DNA from: Prochlorococcus sp. AG-363-N20
Lineage (GTDB): Bacteria > Cyanobacteriota > Cyanobacteriia > PCC-6307 > Cyanobiaceae
Direction: 5' to 3'
NCBI GenBank assembly: GCA_003280105.1
Contig: QCFX01000009.1
Location: 1-60,663 of the forward strand
DNA: 60,663 nt
Part shown: positions 26,296 to 34,958 of the stretch, piece after piece
How positions within the stretch are numbered: the first letter of the stretch is position 1
Layout of the letters: each line of letters opens with the position of its first letter
Translations under genes and position numbers: made by a program
The notes under the pieces: generated by a model
The model's input: the letters and a program-made list of their open reading frames with translations, nothing else
Database searches by the model: none
What the model was told of the DNA's origin: nothing

Positions 26296-27225
26296 CTACC
26301 TCTTTTCTAAGATTGAATATCTTCTCAGATATCTTGCTAAGATATTTAATATCAGTAGAGTTGTAAGTAATACAAATGAAGCAGCCCAAGCTAACTGGTT
26401 TTGAGCTTCATATGGCTCTAAAGCAAAATTATATATTAATACCGAAAGTGATGCTATTGGTTCTAACAGAGATGTTGGAGTATTTGACCAATAAAATGAA
26501 AATAATCCTGTAAATATTAATGGCGCTGTTTCTCCAGCTGCTCTCGCTATTGCTAGGAGAATGCCTGTTGCTATTGGGGTAAAAGCACTAGGTAAAGTTA
26601 TTCTTGTGATTGTGACAAACCTTGATGCTCCAATAGCCATTGCACCTTTTCTGAGTTCATTAGAAACTAATTTAAGGCCTTCATCAGTGGTTTTGATTAC
26701 TGTTGGAAGCATCAAGATTGAAAGTGCTATGCCTCCTGCAATAGCACTAAAACTAGCTCCAAAAAGTATTCCTGTAGTAACTATAATGGAATAAACGACT
26801 ACGCCTGCAATTATTGAAGGTACTCCGGAAAGAACATTAGTTCCAAATCTAATAAATTTGCTGAAATTACCTCCCTTGGAATACTCTGCAAGAAAAACTC
26901 CACCTCCTATTCCTATTGGAATCGATATCAAAGCCCCTATAGAAGTAACAATAAATGTCCCAATTATGGCATTCCCAATTCCTCCTGCACTGAGAAAATC
27001 ATCTCCAGGAGGCTCTGGTAATTGTGTAAACAAAGAAAAATTTATTTGTGAACCACCTTTTATTAGTACGTATGTCAAAACAGAGACTAATGGGAGTATC
27101 GCTAACAGAGAAAAGATACCTGCAATAAGAGTATATGCAATTTCCAGTATATTTCGAGTTAATTTGGCATCAAAATATAATTTACTTTTAGTAGTTGGTT
27201 TATATTGTATTGATGATTTTGTCAT
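26296..27225 (-). CDS. pstA: Phosphate ABC transporter permease PstA
   Basis: PstA is one of the two membrane channel subunits of the phosphate importer. The 309-residue protein starts MTKSSIQYKPTT at an ATG only two bases after the pstC stop. A longer open frame upstream runs inside pstC in another frame and is not believable. Six transmembrane helices are predicted. FLSAGGIGNAIIGTF, the GVPSIIAGVVVYSI region and the cytoplasmic loop LRKGAMAIGASRFVTITRITLPSA match the family. The tight spacing to pstC implies one transcript. Confidence 0.93.
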   Translation of the reverse strand: MTKSSIQYKPTTKSKLYFDAKLTRNILEIAYTLIAGIFSLLAILPLVSVLTYVLIKGGSQINFSLFTQLPEPPGDDFLSAGGIGNAIIGTFIVTSIGALISIPIGIGGGVFLAEYSKGGNFSKFIRFGTNVLSGVPSIIAGVVVYSIIVTTGILFGASFSAIAGGIALSILMLPTVIKTTDEGLKLVSNELRKGAMAIGASRFVTITRITLPSAFTPIATGILLAIARAAGETAPLIFTGLFSFYWSNTPTSLLEPIASLSVLIYNFALEPYEAQNQLAWAASFVLLTTLLILNILARYLRRYSILEKR

Positions 27226-27227
27226 AG

Positions 27228-28178
27228 TTAATATTTTAGGCTTAGTTTTTTCACAACTAAATTTGCAATAACATTGACTGCAAGTGTAAGGAACATAAGA
27301 ACTAATGCTGCGTACATTAATGATGAAACTTGAGTACCATCTGCTTCTCCAAATTGATTTGCTATTAAAGCAGATATAGTGTTTCCCGGTGAAAATAATG
27401 ACCAACTAAAATTATTTGAATTACCAATAATCATTGTTACTGCCATAGTTTCTCCCATGGCTCTTCCAAGTGCTAATAGTACCCCGCCCGCAATTCCTGA
27501 AATTGCAGCTGGTATTAATACATTAAATATTGCAGCCCAACGTGTAGCTCCAATTCCATAGGCTGCTTCCCTAAGTGTATTTGGAACTTGATTTAGGGAA
27601 TCTCTTGATATGGATGTAATGATAGGTAATATCATTACAATCAAAATTATGATCGCTGGTGCAATTCCTGGACCTATAGGTTTAGTCCCAAGAAAGGGAA
27701 TCCAACCCAATGTATTATAAACACTTGTTAGCATAGGTCTTAGAAAAGGTTCCAAGACAAATATTGCCCAAAGACCCAACACTACAGATGGAATAGCGGC
27801 TAACAGTTCAACCAATATTCCAATAAAATCTCTTATTTTTCTGGGTAAAATATCTTCAGTAATAAAAATGGCCGTTCCAACTCCAATTGGGACGGCTATA
27901 AGAATTGATGCTAATGATGTTAAAAGAGTGCCATATATAGCTGTAAAGGCTCCATATCGATCTGTAACTGGGTTCCATTCTGATATGACTAAAAAGTTGA
28001 GACCATATTTTCCAATTGATTCTTTTGCACCAAAGATAACAACAATTATGATTGCAATTAAAACAATTGCAACCATTGCAGCCATCCCTATAGCAAGAGT
28101 TTTAAACCCTTTATCTACGAATTTTTCAGACTTAGACCTGCTCCTAAGCAGATATAGGTCATTTAGACCCTTCCTCAC
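27228..28178 (-). CDS. pstC: Phosphate ABC transporter permease PstC
   Basis: PstC is the partner permease of PstA. The 316-residue protein has a long basic N-terminal cytoplasmic tail, a helix (AIGMAAMVAIVLIAIIIVVIFG), then PVTDRYGAFTAIYGTLLTSL, ELLAAIPSVVLGLWAI and the coupling loop LREAAYGIGATRWAAIFNVLIPAA. The start is GTG at 28178; no ATG or TTG lies upstream before an in-frame stop. It is the first gene of pstCAB. No pstS is next to it, and I found no Pho-box-like tandem CTTAACCT repeat in the 142 bases shared with dnaK, which is divergent. Confidence 0.93.
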   Translation of the reverse strand: MRKGLNDLYLLRSRSKSEKFVDKGFKTLAIGMAAMVAIVLIAIIIVVIFGAKESIGKYGLNFLVISEWNPVTDRYGAFTAIYGTLLTSLASILIAVPIGVGTAIFITEDILPRKIRDFIGILVELLAAIPSVVLGLWAIFVLEPFLRPMLTSVYNTLGWIPFLGTKPIGPGIAPAIIILIVMILPIITSISRDSLNQVPNTLREAAYGIGATRWAAIFNVLIPAAISGIAGGVLLALGRAMGETMAVTMIIGNSNNFSWSLFSPGNTISALIANQFGEADGTQVSSLMYAALVLMFLTLAVNVIANLVVKKLSLKY

Positions 28179-28320
28179 TTTTATAGGAGATAAGCTTCAA
28201 CCCAAACTAATCGTTTTTTAAAATTCAAACTATCAAAGGCATTAATGTGGGCATCACTACACATAATCCGTTGGACTGCAACGACTTGCCAGTTACGCTT
28301 AAAACTAGGTACTTACTGTC

Positions 28321-30315
28321 ATGGGGCGGATAGTCGGAATTGACCTTGGCACAACAAACTCCGTTCTAGGAGTCTTGGAAGCTGGGCGCCCAATTGTAAT
28401 TGCAAATGCCGAGGGGAGTAGGACTACGCCTTCTGTTGTTGGCTATACAAAATCATCTGAGCTCTTAGTCGGCCAACTTGCTCGCAGACAACTCGTCTTA
28501 AGCCCAAAGAACACATTCTCAAACCTTAAACGTTTTGTAGGTCGAGATTGGGACGAGTTAGAAGAGAATAGTTTTAACGTTGCTTACTCAGTCAGGGCCA
28601 ATGATCAAGGAAATATAAGAGTAAGTTGTCCCTCTACAGAAAGGGAATATGCGCCTGAGGAGTTAGTAGCTAGCATCATTCGAAAGCTAGTTGATGATGC
28701 AGAAACCTATTTAGGTGAATCCGTTGAGTCTGCTGTTGTTACTGTTCCAGCCTATTTTAACGATTCACAAAGACAGGCCACAAGAGATTCGGCCCGATTA
28801 GCTGGCATAAAGGTTGAGAGGATTCTAAATGAACCAACAGCAGCAGCTTTAGCATATGGTTTTGACAAAAGCTCTGTAAAAAGAGTTCTTGTTTTTGATC
28901 TAGGTGGAGGAACTTTTGATGTCTCACTATTAAGGGTCGCTAATGGTGTCTTTGATGTAAAAGCAACTTGCGGAGATACTCAGTTAGGTGGTAATGATTT
29001 TGACCAAAGAATAGTTGATTGGATTTCAACTAGTTTTTTAAAAAAGCATGGAATTGACCTGAGGAGAGACAGACAAGCATTACAAAGGCTTACGGAGGCA
29101 GCTGAAAAGGCTAAACAAGAGTTATCAGGTGTCGCTGAAACACCAATTTCTCTTCCCTTTATCGCTACTGGTTCAAGTGGCCCTCTTCATGTAGAAACCA
29201 CTCTGAAAAGAAGTACCTTTGAAAGTCTTTGCTCAGATTTGTTAGATCGTCTGTTGGCTCCTGTTCAGACGGTTTTAAATGACTCAGGCTGGATAGCTGA
29301 GGATGTTGACGATGTTGTTCTAGTCGGAGGAAGCACTCGTATGCCGATGGTAAAGCAATTAGTTAAAACCCTTGTTCCTAACCCTCCTTGCCAAACTGTT
29401 AACCCAGATGAAGTTGTTGCTATAGGTGCAGCAGTTCAGGCTGGAATTTTGACAGGTGAGCTTAGGGATCTACTCCTCAATGACGTTACCCCTCTTTCTT
29501 TAGGACTTGAAACTTATGGAGGGTTAATGAAAGTTCTAATACCAAGAAATACCCCTATACCTGTTAGGCAATCTGATGTTTTTAGTACATCCGAGTCTAA
29601 TCAATCGTCAGTGGAGATCCATGTATGGCAAGGTGAAAGACAACTCGCTTCTGATAACAAATCATTAGGTAGATTTAGGCTTTCTGGTATACCTCCGGCT
29701 CCTCGAGGAGTCCCTCAAGTCCAAGTTGCTTTTGATATTGACTCCAATGGCCTTTTAGAAGTCAGTGCTACAGACCGCACTACAGGCAGAAAGCAATCTG
29801 TGAACATACAAGGAGGTTCGAATCTTAATGAGGATGAGATTCAGCAAATACTGTCTGAAGCAATAGCTAAAGCTGATGACGATCGAAAAAAAAGAGCATC
29901 AATAGATAGAAGAAATACGGCACTTACTCTTGTAGCTCAAGCAGAAAGAAGATTAAGAGATGCTTCCTTAGAATTAGGACCATATGGAGCAGAACGGCAA
30001 CAAAGAGCTGTTGAAATTGCGATGAGAGATGTAGAAGAATTATTATCTGATGATGATCTTCAAGAATTAGATTTATCTGTAGCAGCTTTACAAGAAGCCT
30101 TATTCGGACTCAACAGACGTCTTTCTGCAGAAAAAAGGTCAGAATCTAATCCGCTTCAAGGTATCAAAAATACCTTTGGCTCTCTTAAGGATGAATTGTT
30201 CTCAGATGATTACTGGGAGGATGATCCTTGGGATAATCAATCAAGAACATATGGAGGAAGAAGAGAAGGTGGTAGAAGAGATTTAGATCCTTGGGATAAT
30301 GACATTTACAGATAA
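28321..30315 (+). CDS. dnaK: DnaK (HSP70) chaperone
   Basis: An HSP70 chaperone with an N-terminal ATPase domain (GIDLGTTNSVLG, VPAYFNDSQRQATRDSARLAG, VFDLGGGTFDVSLL, VLVGGSTRMP), a substrate-binding domain (NDVTPLSLGLETYGG) and a C-terminal lid. The 664-residue length and the tail, in which DPWDN occurs twice (near 639 and 656) around a Gly/Arg-rich stretch, differ from the standard DnaK2, so this is probably one of the extra cyanobacterial paralogues (DnaK1 or DnaK3 type). The C-terminus lacks the usual EEVD-like or poly-Asp ending. The stop overlaps the dnaJ start by 17 bases. Confidence 0.92.
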   Translation: MGRIVGIDLGTTNSVLGVLEAGRPIVIANAEGSRTTPSVVGYTKSSELLVGQLARRQLVLSPKNTFSNLKRFVGRDWDELEENSFNVAYSVRANDQGNIRVSCPSTEREYAPEELVASIIRKLVDDAETYLGESVESAVVTVPAYFNDSQRQATRDSARLAGIKVERILNEPTAAALAYGFDKSSVKRVLVFDLGGGTFDVSLLRVANGVFDVKATCGDTQLGGNDFDQRIVDWISTSFLKKHGIDLRRDRQALQRLTEAAEKAKQELSGVAETPISLPFIATGSSGPLHVETTLKRSTFESLCSDLLDRLLAPVQTVLNDSGWIAEDVDDVVLVGGSTRMPMVKQLVKTLVPNPPCQTVNPDEVVAIGAAVQAGILTGELRDLLLNDVTPLSLGLETYGGLMKVLIPRNTPIPVRQSDVFSTSESNQSSVEIHVWQGERQLASDNKSLGRFRLSGIPPAPRGVPQVQVAFDIDSNGLLEVSATDRTTGRKQSVNIQGGSNLNEDEIQQILSEAIAKADDDRKKRASIDRRNTALTLVAQAERRLRDASLELGPYGAERQQRAVEIAMRDVEELLSDDDLQELDLSVAALQEALFGLNRRLSAEKRSESNPLQGIKNTFGSLKDELFSDDYWEDDPWDNQSRTYGGRREGGRRDLDPWDNDIYR

Positions 30316-31222
30316 ACCAGATTATTGGGCACTTTTGGGTATCTCCCCAGGAAGTAATGCACAACAACTAAAAACAGCTTTTAGAAGAGAAGCAAGAAAG
30401 TGGCATCCAGATTTAAATGGTAACGATGTTCATGCAGAAGAAAGGTTTAAGCTTGTCAATGAAGCTTATGCGGTGCTCAGTGACACTCGCAAACGGAAAG
30501 CGTGGGAAGAATCATCGCTCAACTCTTTAGATAAAGACAATTTTTCAGAAGGGTTTCCAAGCTTTGATGAATATATTGATGTCGTACTTGGATTGAGAGA
30601 TAGGACTACACATAATAATATTAATGAACCTTTTAGAGAGGAAGTAGCAGAAGATTTAGAGGCAACCACAGCTGAAACTAATGCCAATTCAGAATGGCCA
30701 ACTCCATCAAAGAAACCTCCTTCACCAGTCTCAATTTATGAGGATCTAGAATCGATAGTTAACCTCTCTCCAGAAGAAGCTTTATATGGAAGCATCGTAG
30801 AGCTAGAGACAGCAAATGGCACCTTGGTCGAAATTCAGACTCCCCCATGTGCAGGTGATGGTTGGAGGTTAAGACTCTCTGGAGTGTCACTAGGAGGCCG
30901 TGATCATTTTGTTCAATTAAGAATTCAAACTGAGGATGGTCTAAGAATCGATGGCCTTAGGGTTCTTTACCGACTTGAGTTGCTACCGCATGATGCAGTT
31001 CTTGGATGTGCCATTGATATACCAACACTTTCTGGGCCAGTTACTCTTCAAGTTCCGCCTAATTCCTCTAGTGGAAGACTTCTTAGACTAAGAGGTAGAG
31101 GTCTTGAATTAGACGACCGAAGAGGTGACCAATTAGTAGAAATTATGGTAGTAATCCCTCCAGACATATCAGAATCTGAAGAAGCCTTGTACATACGATT
31201 GCAGGAATTGTCCCTTGATTAA
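30299..31222 (+). CDS. dnaJ: DnaJ-type co-chaperone without zinc finger
   Basis: A 307-residue J-protein. Residues 8-70 form the J-domain (DYWALLGISPGSNAQQLKTAFRR, then KWHPDLNG with the HPD motif that triggers DnaK ATPase). There is no CxxCxGxG zinc region. Instead an acidic linker (about 75-150) leads to a C-terminal substrate-binding domain of the DnaJ_C type (GCAIDIPTLSGPVTLQVPP, RLLRLRGRGLELDD). It is thus a type II/CbpA-like J-protein. The start codon is inside the end of dnaK, so the two are translationally coupled and very likely partners. Confidence 0.9.
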   Translation: MTFTDKPDYWALLGISPGSNAQQLKTAFRREARKWHPDLNGNDVHAEERFKLVNEAYAVLSDTRKRKAWEESSLNSLDKDNFSEGFPSFDEYIDVVLGLRDRTTHNNINEPFREEVAEDLEATTAETNANSEWPTPSKKPPSPVSIYEDLESIVNLSPEEALYGSIVELETANGTLVEIQTPPCAGDGWRLRLSGVSLGGRDHFVQLRIQTEDGLRIDGLRVLYRLELLPHDAVLGCAIDIPTLSGPVTLQVPPNSSSGRLLRLRGRGLELDDRRGDQLVEIMVVIPPDISESEEALYIRLQELSLD

Positions 31223-31254
31223 AAAACACTCATTTTTGTCAAAAACTCATTAAG

Positions 31255-31686
31255 ATGTCATCACTGGATACAAAAATGCTTGTTCACGTTCTTCTTTATG
31301 ATGCTGGCAAAGATAGTGAAGGAATTCACTCTCTTGAATTAAACGGCGGAACATCAGTCTTGATGTTCGAAAATATAGATGATGCACAAAGATATTGTGA
31401 TCTCCTAGAAGCTCAAGACTTTCCAAAACCAAATGTAGAAGCTTTGGAAAAAGCAGAGGTTGAGCAATTTTGTAATGAATCTGGTTATGAGGCTAAGTTT
31501 GTCGAATCAGGATTCATTCCTAAAACAGAGGAGGAGCTAATGTTTCTAGCCCCTCCTGTAAATAATAGAGATGTTACTAATTGGAATGAGGCTAATGACT
31601 CTGGTAGAGAAATATCAACTAATTCGGCCAACAATGAATCTGATCAATTAGACGAGATAAGAAAAAGACTAGAAGGATTACTTTAA
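31255..31686 (+). CDS. DUF3110 protein
   Basis: A 143-residue soluble acidic protein. The first 90 residues (MLVHVLLYDAGKDSEGIHSLEL, VLMFENIDDAQRYCDLLEAQDFPKP, EVEQFCNESGYEAKFV) match DUF3110, a family found in cyanobacteria and plants with unknown function and a likely ferredoxin-like alpha/beta fold. The remaining 50 residues are Asn/Glu-rich and probably disordered, ending in a short helix (LDEIRKRLEGLL). Met8 is an alternative start, since many relatives begin there. It lies between dnaJ and murQ; the stop and the murQ start share one base (TAATG). Confidence 0.8.
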   Translation: MSSLDTKMLVHVLLYDAGKDSEGIHSLELNGGTSVLMFENIDDAQRYCDLLEAQDFPKPNVEALEKAEVEQFCNESGYEAKFVESGFIPKTEEELMFLAPPVNNRDVTNWNEANDSGREISTNSANNESDQLDEIRKRLEGLL

Positions 31687-32639
31687 TGAAAGATCAGATT
31701 CTAGAACAATGCCTGAATGATACTGGTAGAAGTAATCTAACAACAGAAAAAGAAAATGTAAAAAGTAGAAATCTACACAAACTAGAAACAAAAGAATTGG
31801 TTGAATTATTTTCGCAAGAAGATGTAGAGCCTCAAAAGGCTGTGGCTCAAGCTCTGCCAGAAATTACTAAAGCAATAGACCTGATAAGTCAAAAATTGTC
31901 AAAAGGAGGTCGTTTGTTTTATCTAGGTGCAGGAACTTCTGGAAGGCTTGGTGTTTTAGATGCTTCTGAATGCCCACCTACATTTTGTACTGACCCAGAA
32001 TTAGTTCAAGGCATTATTGCTGGTGGAGATGACTCACTTAGGTCTAGTTCAGAAGAGCTAGAAGATCAAGAAAAAAGCTCTATTGTTGATTTGGAAAAAA
32101 GGAAATTTAATAAAAATGATTGTTTAGTTGGCATAACCGCAGGTGGTACAACTCCTTATGTAATTAGAGCTCTGAAATATGCTAAATCAATAAAAGCTTC
32201 TTCTATAGTAATTACATCTGTTTCGATCAAACAAGCAAAGATTATTGCAGATATTGAAATTAGACTTCTAACTGGTCCAGAGTTGCTTACTGGTTCAACA
32301 AGACTTAAGGCAGGTACCGCAACAAAAATGACATTAAATATGATATCTACGATTGTGATGATAAAACTCGGTAGAGTCTATGATAATAAGATGATTGATG
32401 TCTCTGCTACAAACAAAAAGCTTGTAGATAGATCAATTAGGATCATTCAGGAAATATGTAAACTTGATCGAATTCAAGCTATAAGTCTTCTTAAAGCAAG
32501 TAAAGGCTCCACAAAAAGAGCTGTTCTGATGTCAATAAAAGATATAGATAATCAAAAGGCAGAAAGACTACTCGAAAAGTGTAATGAAAATATCAATTTG
32601 GCCTTGAATCACTTTATTGAAAATGAAACTTCTCTTTAA
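31686..32639 (+). CDS. murQ: N-acetylmuramic acid 6-phosphate etherase
   Basis: MurQ cleaves the lactyl ether of N-acetylmuramic acid 6-phosphate to GlcNAc-6-phosphate and lactate, a step in peptidoglycan recycling. The 317-residue SIS-domain protein has LETKELVELFSQEDV, GGRLFYLGAGTSGRLGVLDASECPPTF with the catalytic Glu, and IIAGGDDSLRSSSEELEDQ, all strongly typical. The C-terminal helical domain includes NINLALNHFI. No anhMurNAc kinase or MurR regulator is in the window. It is joined to DUF3110 by a TAATG stop-start overlap. Confidence 0.93.
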   Translation: MKDQILEQCLNDTGRSNLTTEKENVKSRNLHKLETKELVELFSQEDVEPQKAVAQALPEITKAIDLISQKLSKGGRLFYLGAGTSGRLGVLDASECPPTFCTDPELVQGIIAGGDDSLRSSSEELEDQEKSSIVDLEKRKFNKNDCLVGITAGGTTPYVIRALKYAKSIKASSIVITSVSIKQAKIIADIEIRLLTGPELLTGSTRLKAGTATKMTLNMISTIVMIKLGRVYDNKMIDVSATNKKLVDRSIRIIQEICKLDRIQAISLLKASKGSTKRAVLMSIKDIDNQKAERLLEKCNENINLALNHFIENETSL

Positions 32640-32703
32640 TCTAAATATATTCTGGCCTTAAGCTAAAAAGCAGTGTAGAATTTATAAGTTTGCTAATGCA
32701 CTC

Positions 32704-33141
32704 ATGAAAAAAGCTATTATGGAAACAGATTCAGGAATAATTAATCTTGAATTGTTCGAAAATGATGCGCCAGGAACTGTAGATAATTTTGTTAAATTAG
32801 CCAATGAAGGATTTTATGATGGTCTTTCCTTTCATAGGGTGATTGATGGATTCATGTCTCAAGGTGGCTGCCCTAACTCAAGAGATGGTTCAAATGGTGT
32901 ACCTGGTACAGGAGGTCCTGGTTATACAATCAAATGCGAAATAAACACCAGGAAGCATTTAGCAGGATCTCTTTCAATGGCTCATGCGGGTAAAGATACT
33001 GGTGGCAGTCAATTTTTTATTGTCCATGAACCTCAACCTCACTTAGACGGAATTCATACTGTATTTGGACATACTAATGATCTAAAAGTTGTTCTTTCTC
33101 TAACAAATGGTTCAAAAATTAATAAAGTCTCTATTAAATAG
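32704..33141 (+). CDS. Cyclophilin-type peptidyl-prolyl isomerase
   Basis: A 145-residue cyclophilin that speeds cis-trans isomerisation of prolyl bonds. The single domain has [15 protein letters not shown] with the catalytic Arg, [45 protein letters not shown] and a short C-terminus. It has no signal peptide, so it is cytoplasmic, similar to PpiB. It converges on ribBA with a 22-base gap and may be co-transcribed with murQ 64 bases upstream. Confidence 0.93.
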   Translation: MKKAIMETDSGIINLELFENDAPGTVDNFVKLANEGFYDGLSFHRVIDGFMSQGGCPNSRDGSNGVPGTGGPGYTIKCEINTRKHLAGSLSMAHAGKDTGGSQFFIVHEPQPHLDGIHTVFGHTNDLKVVLSLTNGSKINKVSIK

Positions 33142-33163
33142 CTAATTATATTTTGAATATAAT

Positions 33164-34831
33164 CTATGACCAAATTATCATATTCGGTGAGCATGGTTTT
33201 TCCATGAACTCAACCTTATTGTTAGCTTGAGAGAAATCATCTATATTTCGATTTTCATGTGTAATATTCTGGGATGGGTGAATTGCATGAAATTCATTTT
33301 CAGTTAGGAGTATTCCAACTCTATTGGTACCCTCCCAATTAGATATTTCTTTGAGCAACCCATCTAATTGTTTAAGGTCTATACGTTTATTTAAAAATAG
33401 TTTGTCTTCTTTTCTTTGTTTAACACTCCATATAAATATTGGTTTGCCCCATAGTTCTATTAATCTAGGAGAGGTCTCAATTTTTAAAACTAAATCAAGG
33501 TTTTTAGCCCAGCGTTGGGCTTTGTCTCGTAAATTTGGTATATCTTCTATTCCTGTTTCACAATCCCAGAATACAACGATAAACAAATCAGATATTTGAT
33601 TTGTATTAACTTGATCAGTCTTCTCTATTAAGTGACCGAGCTTTTCTTTCTTCACAGCTAAATATGCTGCGTTATAATCTCCAGGACAAATTACTAGTGG
33701 AACTCTTTTTTCAACTTGAAGGCCATATCCACCTAAACCAGCTATCTTTCTAGGGTTGTTGGTTAACAACTTAAGCCTATGAATTCCTAGGTCAGTAAGT
33801 ATTTGTGCTCCTACTCCATAATTTCTTAAATCTGCTGGAAAGCCTAATCTTTCGTTAGCTTCAACAGTATCTAATCCTCCGTCTTGAAGACTATAGGCTT
33901 TTAATTTATTTATTAAGCCAATACCTCGACCTTCTTGTCTGAGGTAAACAACAACTCCCTCTCCTTCTTGTTCGATTCTTGCTAATGCGGCTTCAAGTTG
34001 AGGCCTGCAATCACAACGAAGTGATCCGAAAGCATCACCAGTCAGACATTCTGAATGCATTCTTACTAAAACTGGCTCTTTTAATGAACCAGGTTCTCCT
34101 TTGACTAGAGCAACATGTTCACTACCATCTAATTCGTTTTTGTATCCAATGGCTTTGAACCCTCCAAATAAACTTGGCAATTTTGCTATGGCTTTCTTAT
34201 GAACAAATCTTTGATTTTCAAGTCTGTATCTAATTAAATCTGCAATGCTAATTAGCTTTAAGTTCTGAGATTTTGCATATTTAGACAATTCTGGCAATCT
34301 AGCCATTGATCCATCTTCATTTTGAATTTCGCAGATAACACCAGCTGGAGCAAGCCCTGCAAGTGTTGACAAGTCAACAGCAGCCTCTGTATGGCCAGCC
34401 CTTTTGAGTACACCACCTTGCCTGGCTCTTAAAGGAAAGATGTGACCTGGTCGCCTTAGATCTTGAGGTCTCGTTTTAGTACTTAGTGCAACTTGAATAG
34501 TTGTTGATCTGTCATCAGCTGAAATCCCGGTTGAAACGCCAAACTCTGGTCCTGCATCAATGCTTACTGTAAAAGCTGTCTGATTTGAATCAGTGTTTTG
34601 ATCGACCATAAGAGGCAGGTCAAGTGCATCAAGCCTCGTTCCCTCCATAGCAAGACAGATCAAACCTCTTGCTTCCTTAGCCATGAAATTTATTTGTTCT
34701 GGCGTTGCAAACTGTGCTGCACATATGAGGTCACCTTCATTTTCTCTGCGTTCATCGTCCACAACAACAACGCACTCTCCATTTCTGATAGCTGCTAGCG
34801 CATCAGTAATATCATCAAATCGGATTTCCAT
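33164..34831 (-). CDS. ribBA: Bifunctional RibBA: DHBP synthase and GTP cyclohydrolase II
   Basis: RibBA carries out the two entry reactions of riboflavin synthesis. Residues about 1-200 are 3,4-dihydroxy-2-butanone 4-phosphate synthase ([34 protein letters not shown]). Residues about 210-400 are GTP cyclohydrolase II, with zinc ligands Cys262, Cys273 and Cys275 and RQEGRGIGL. Both sets of active-site residues are intact. A further ~150 residues (403-555) follow with no match I know; they look folded ([23 protein letters not shown]) and may be regulatory. It is divergent from argC across 127 bases. Confidence 0.95.
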   Translation of the reverse strand: MEIRFDDITDALAAIRNGECVVVVDDERRENEGDLICAAQFATPEQINFMAKEARGLICLAMEGTRLDALDLPLMVDQNTDSNQTAFTVSIDAGPEFGVSTGISADDRSTTIQVALSTKTRPQDLRRPGHIFPLRARQGGVLKRAGHTEAAVDLSTLAGLAPAGVICEIQNEDGSMARLPELSKYAKSQNLKLISIADLIRYRLENQRFVHKKAIAKLPSLFGGFKAIGYKNELDGSEHVALVKGEPGSLKEPVLVRMHSECLTGDAFGSLRCDCRPQLEAALARIEQEGEGVVVYLRQEGRGIGLINKLKAYSLQDGGLDTVEANERLGFPADLRNYGVGAQILTDLGIHRLKLLTNNPRKIAGLGGYGLQVEKRVPLVICPGDYNAAYLAVKKEKLGHLIEKTDQVNTNQISDLFIVVFWDCETGIEDIPNLRDKAQRWAKNLDLVLKIETSPRLIELWGKPIFIWSVKQRKEDKLFLNKRIDLKQLDGLLKEISNWEGTNRVGILLTENEFHAIHPSQNITHENRNIDDFSQANNKVEFMEKPCSPNMIIWS

Positions 34832-34958
34832 TGATTCCTCAGTTTTACAAGAGGGGTTGATTCAACTGAACCAACTGTATAAAGTCATTATCGACATCCA
34901 TACGATCAGGGTGCATAGTAATTGTCAGGAATAACAAAAGCGTTTTACTCAAAAGTCA

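Noticed and set aside
27226-27405. 60-residue N-terminal extension of pstA
   Set aside because: The upstream part reads through pstC in another frame, is Tyr/Ser/Cys-rich and unlike any PstA. The ATG at 27225 fits family length and the two-base gap to pstC.
28179-28320. Pho box upstream of pstC
   Set aside because: I looked for tandem CTTAACCT-like 8-mers with 3-base spacing on both strands and found none.
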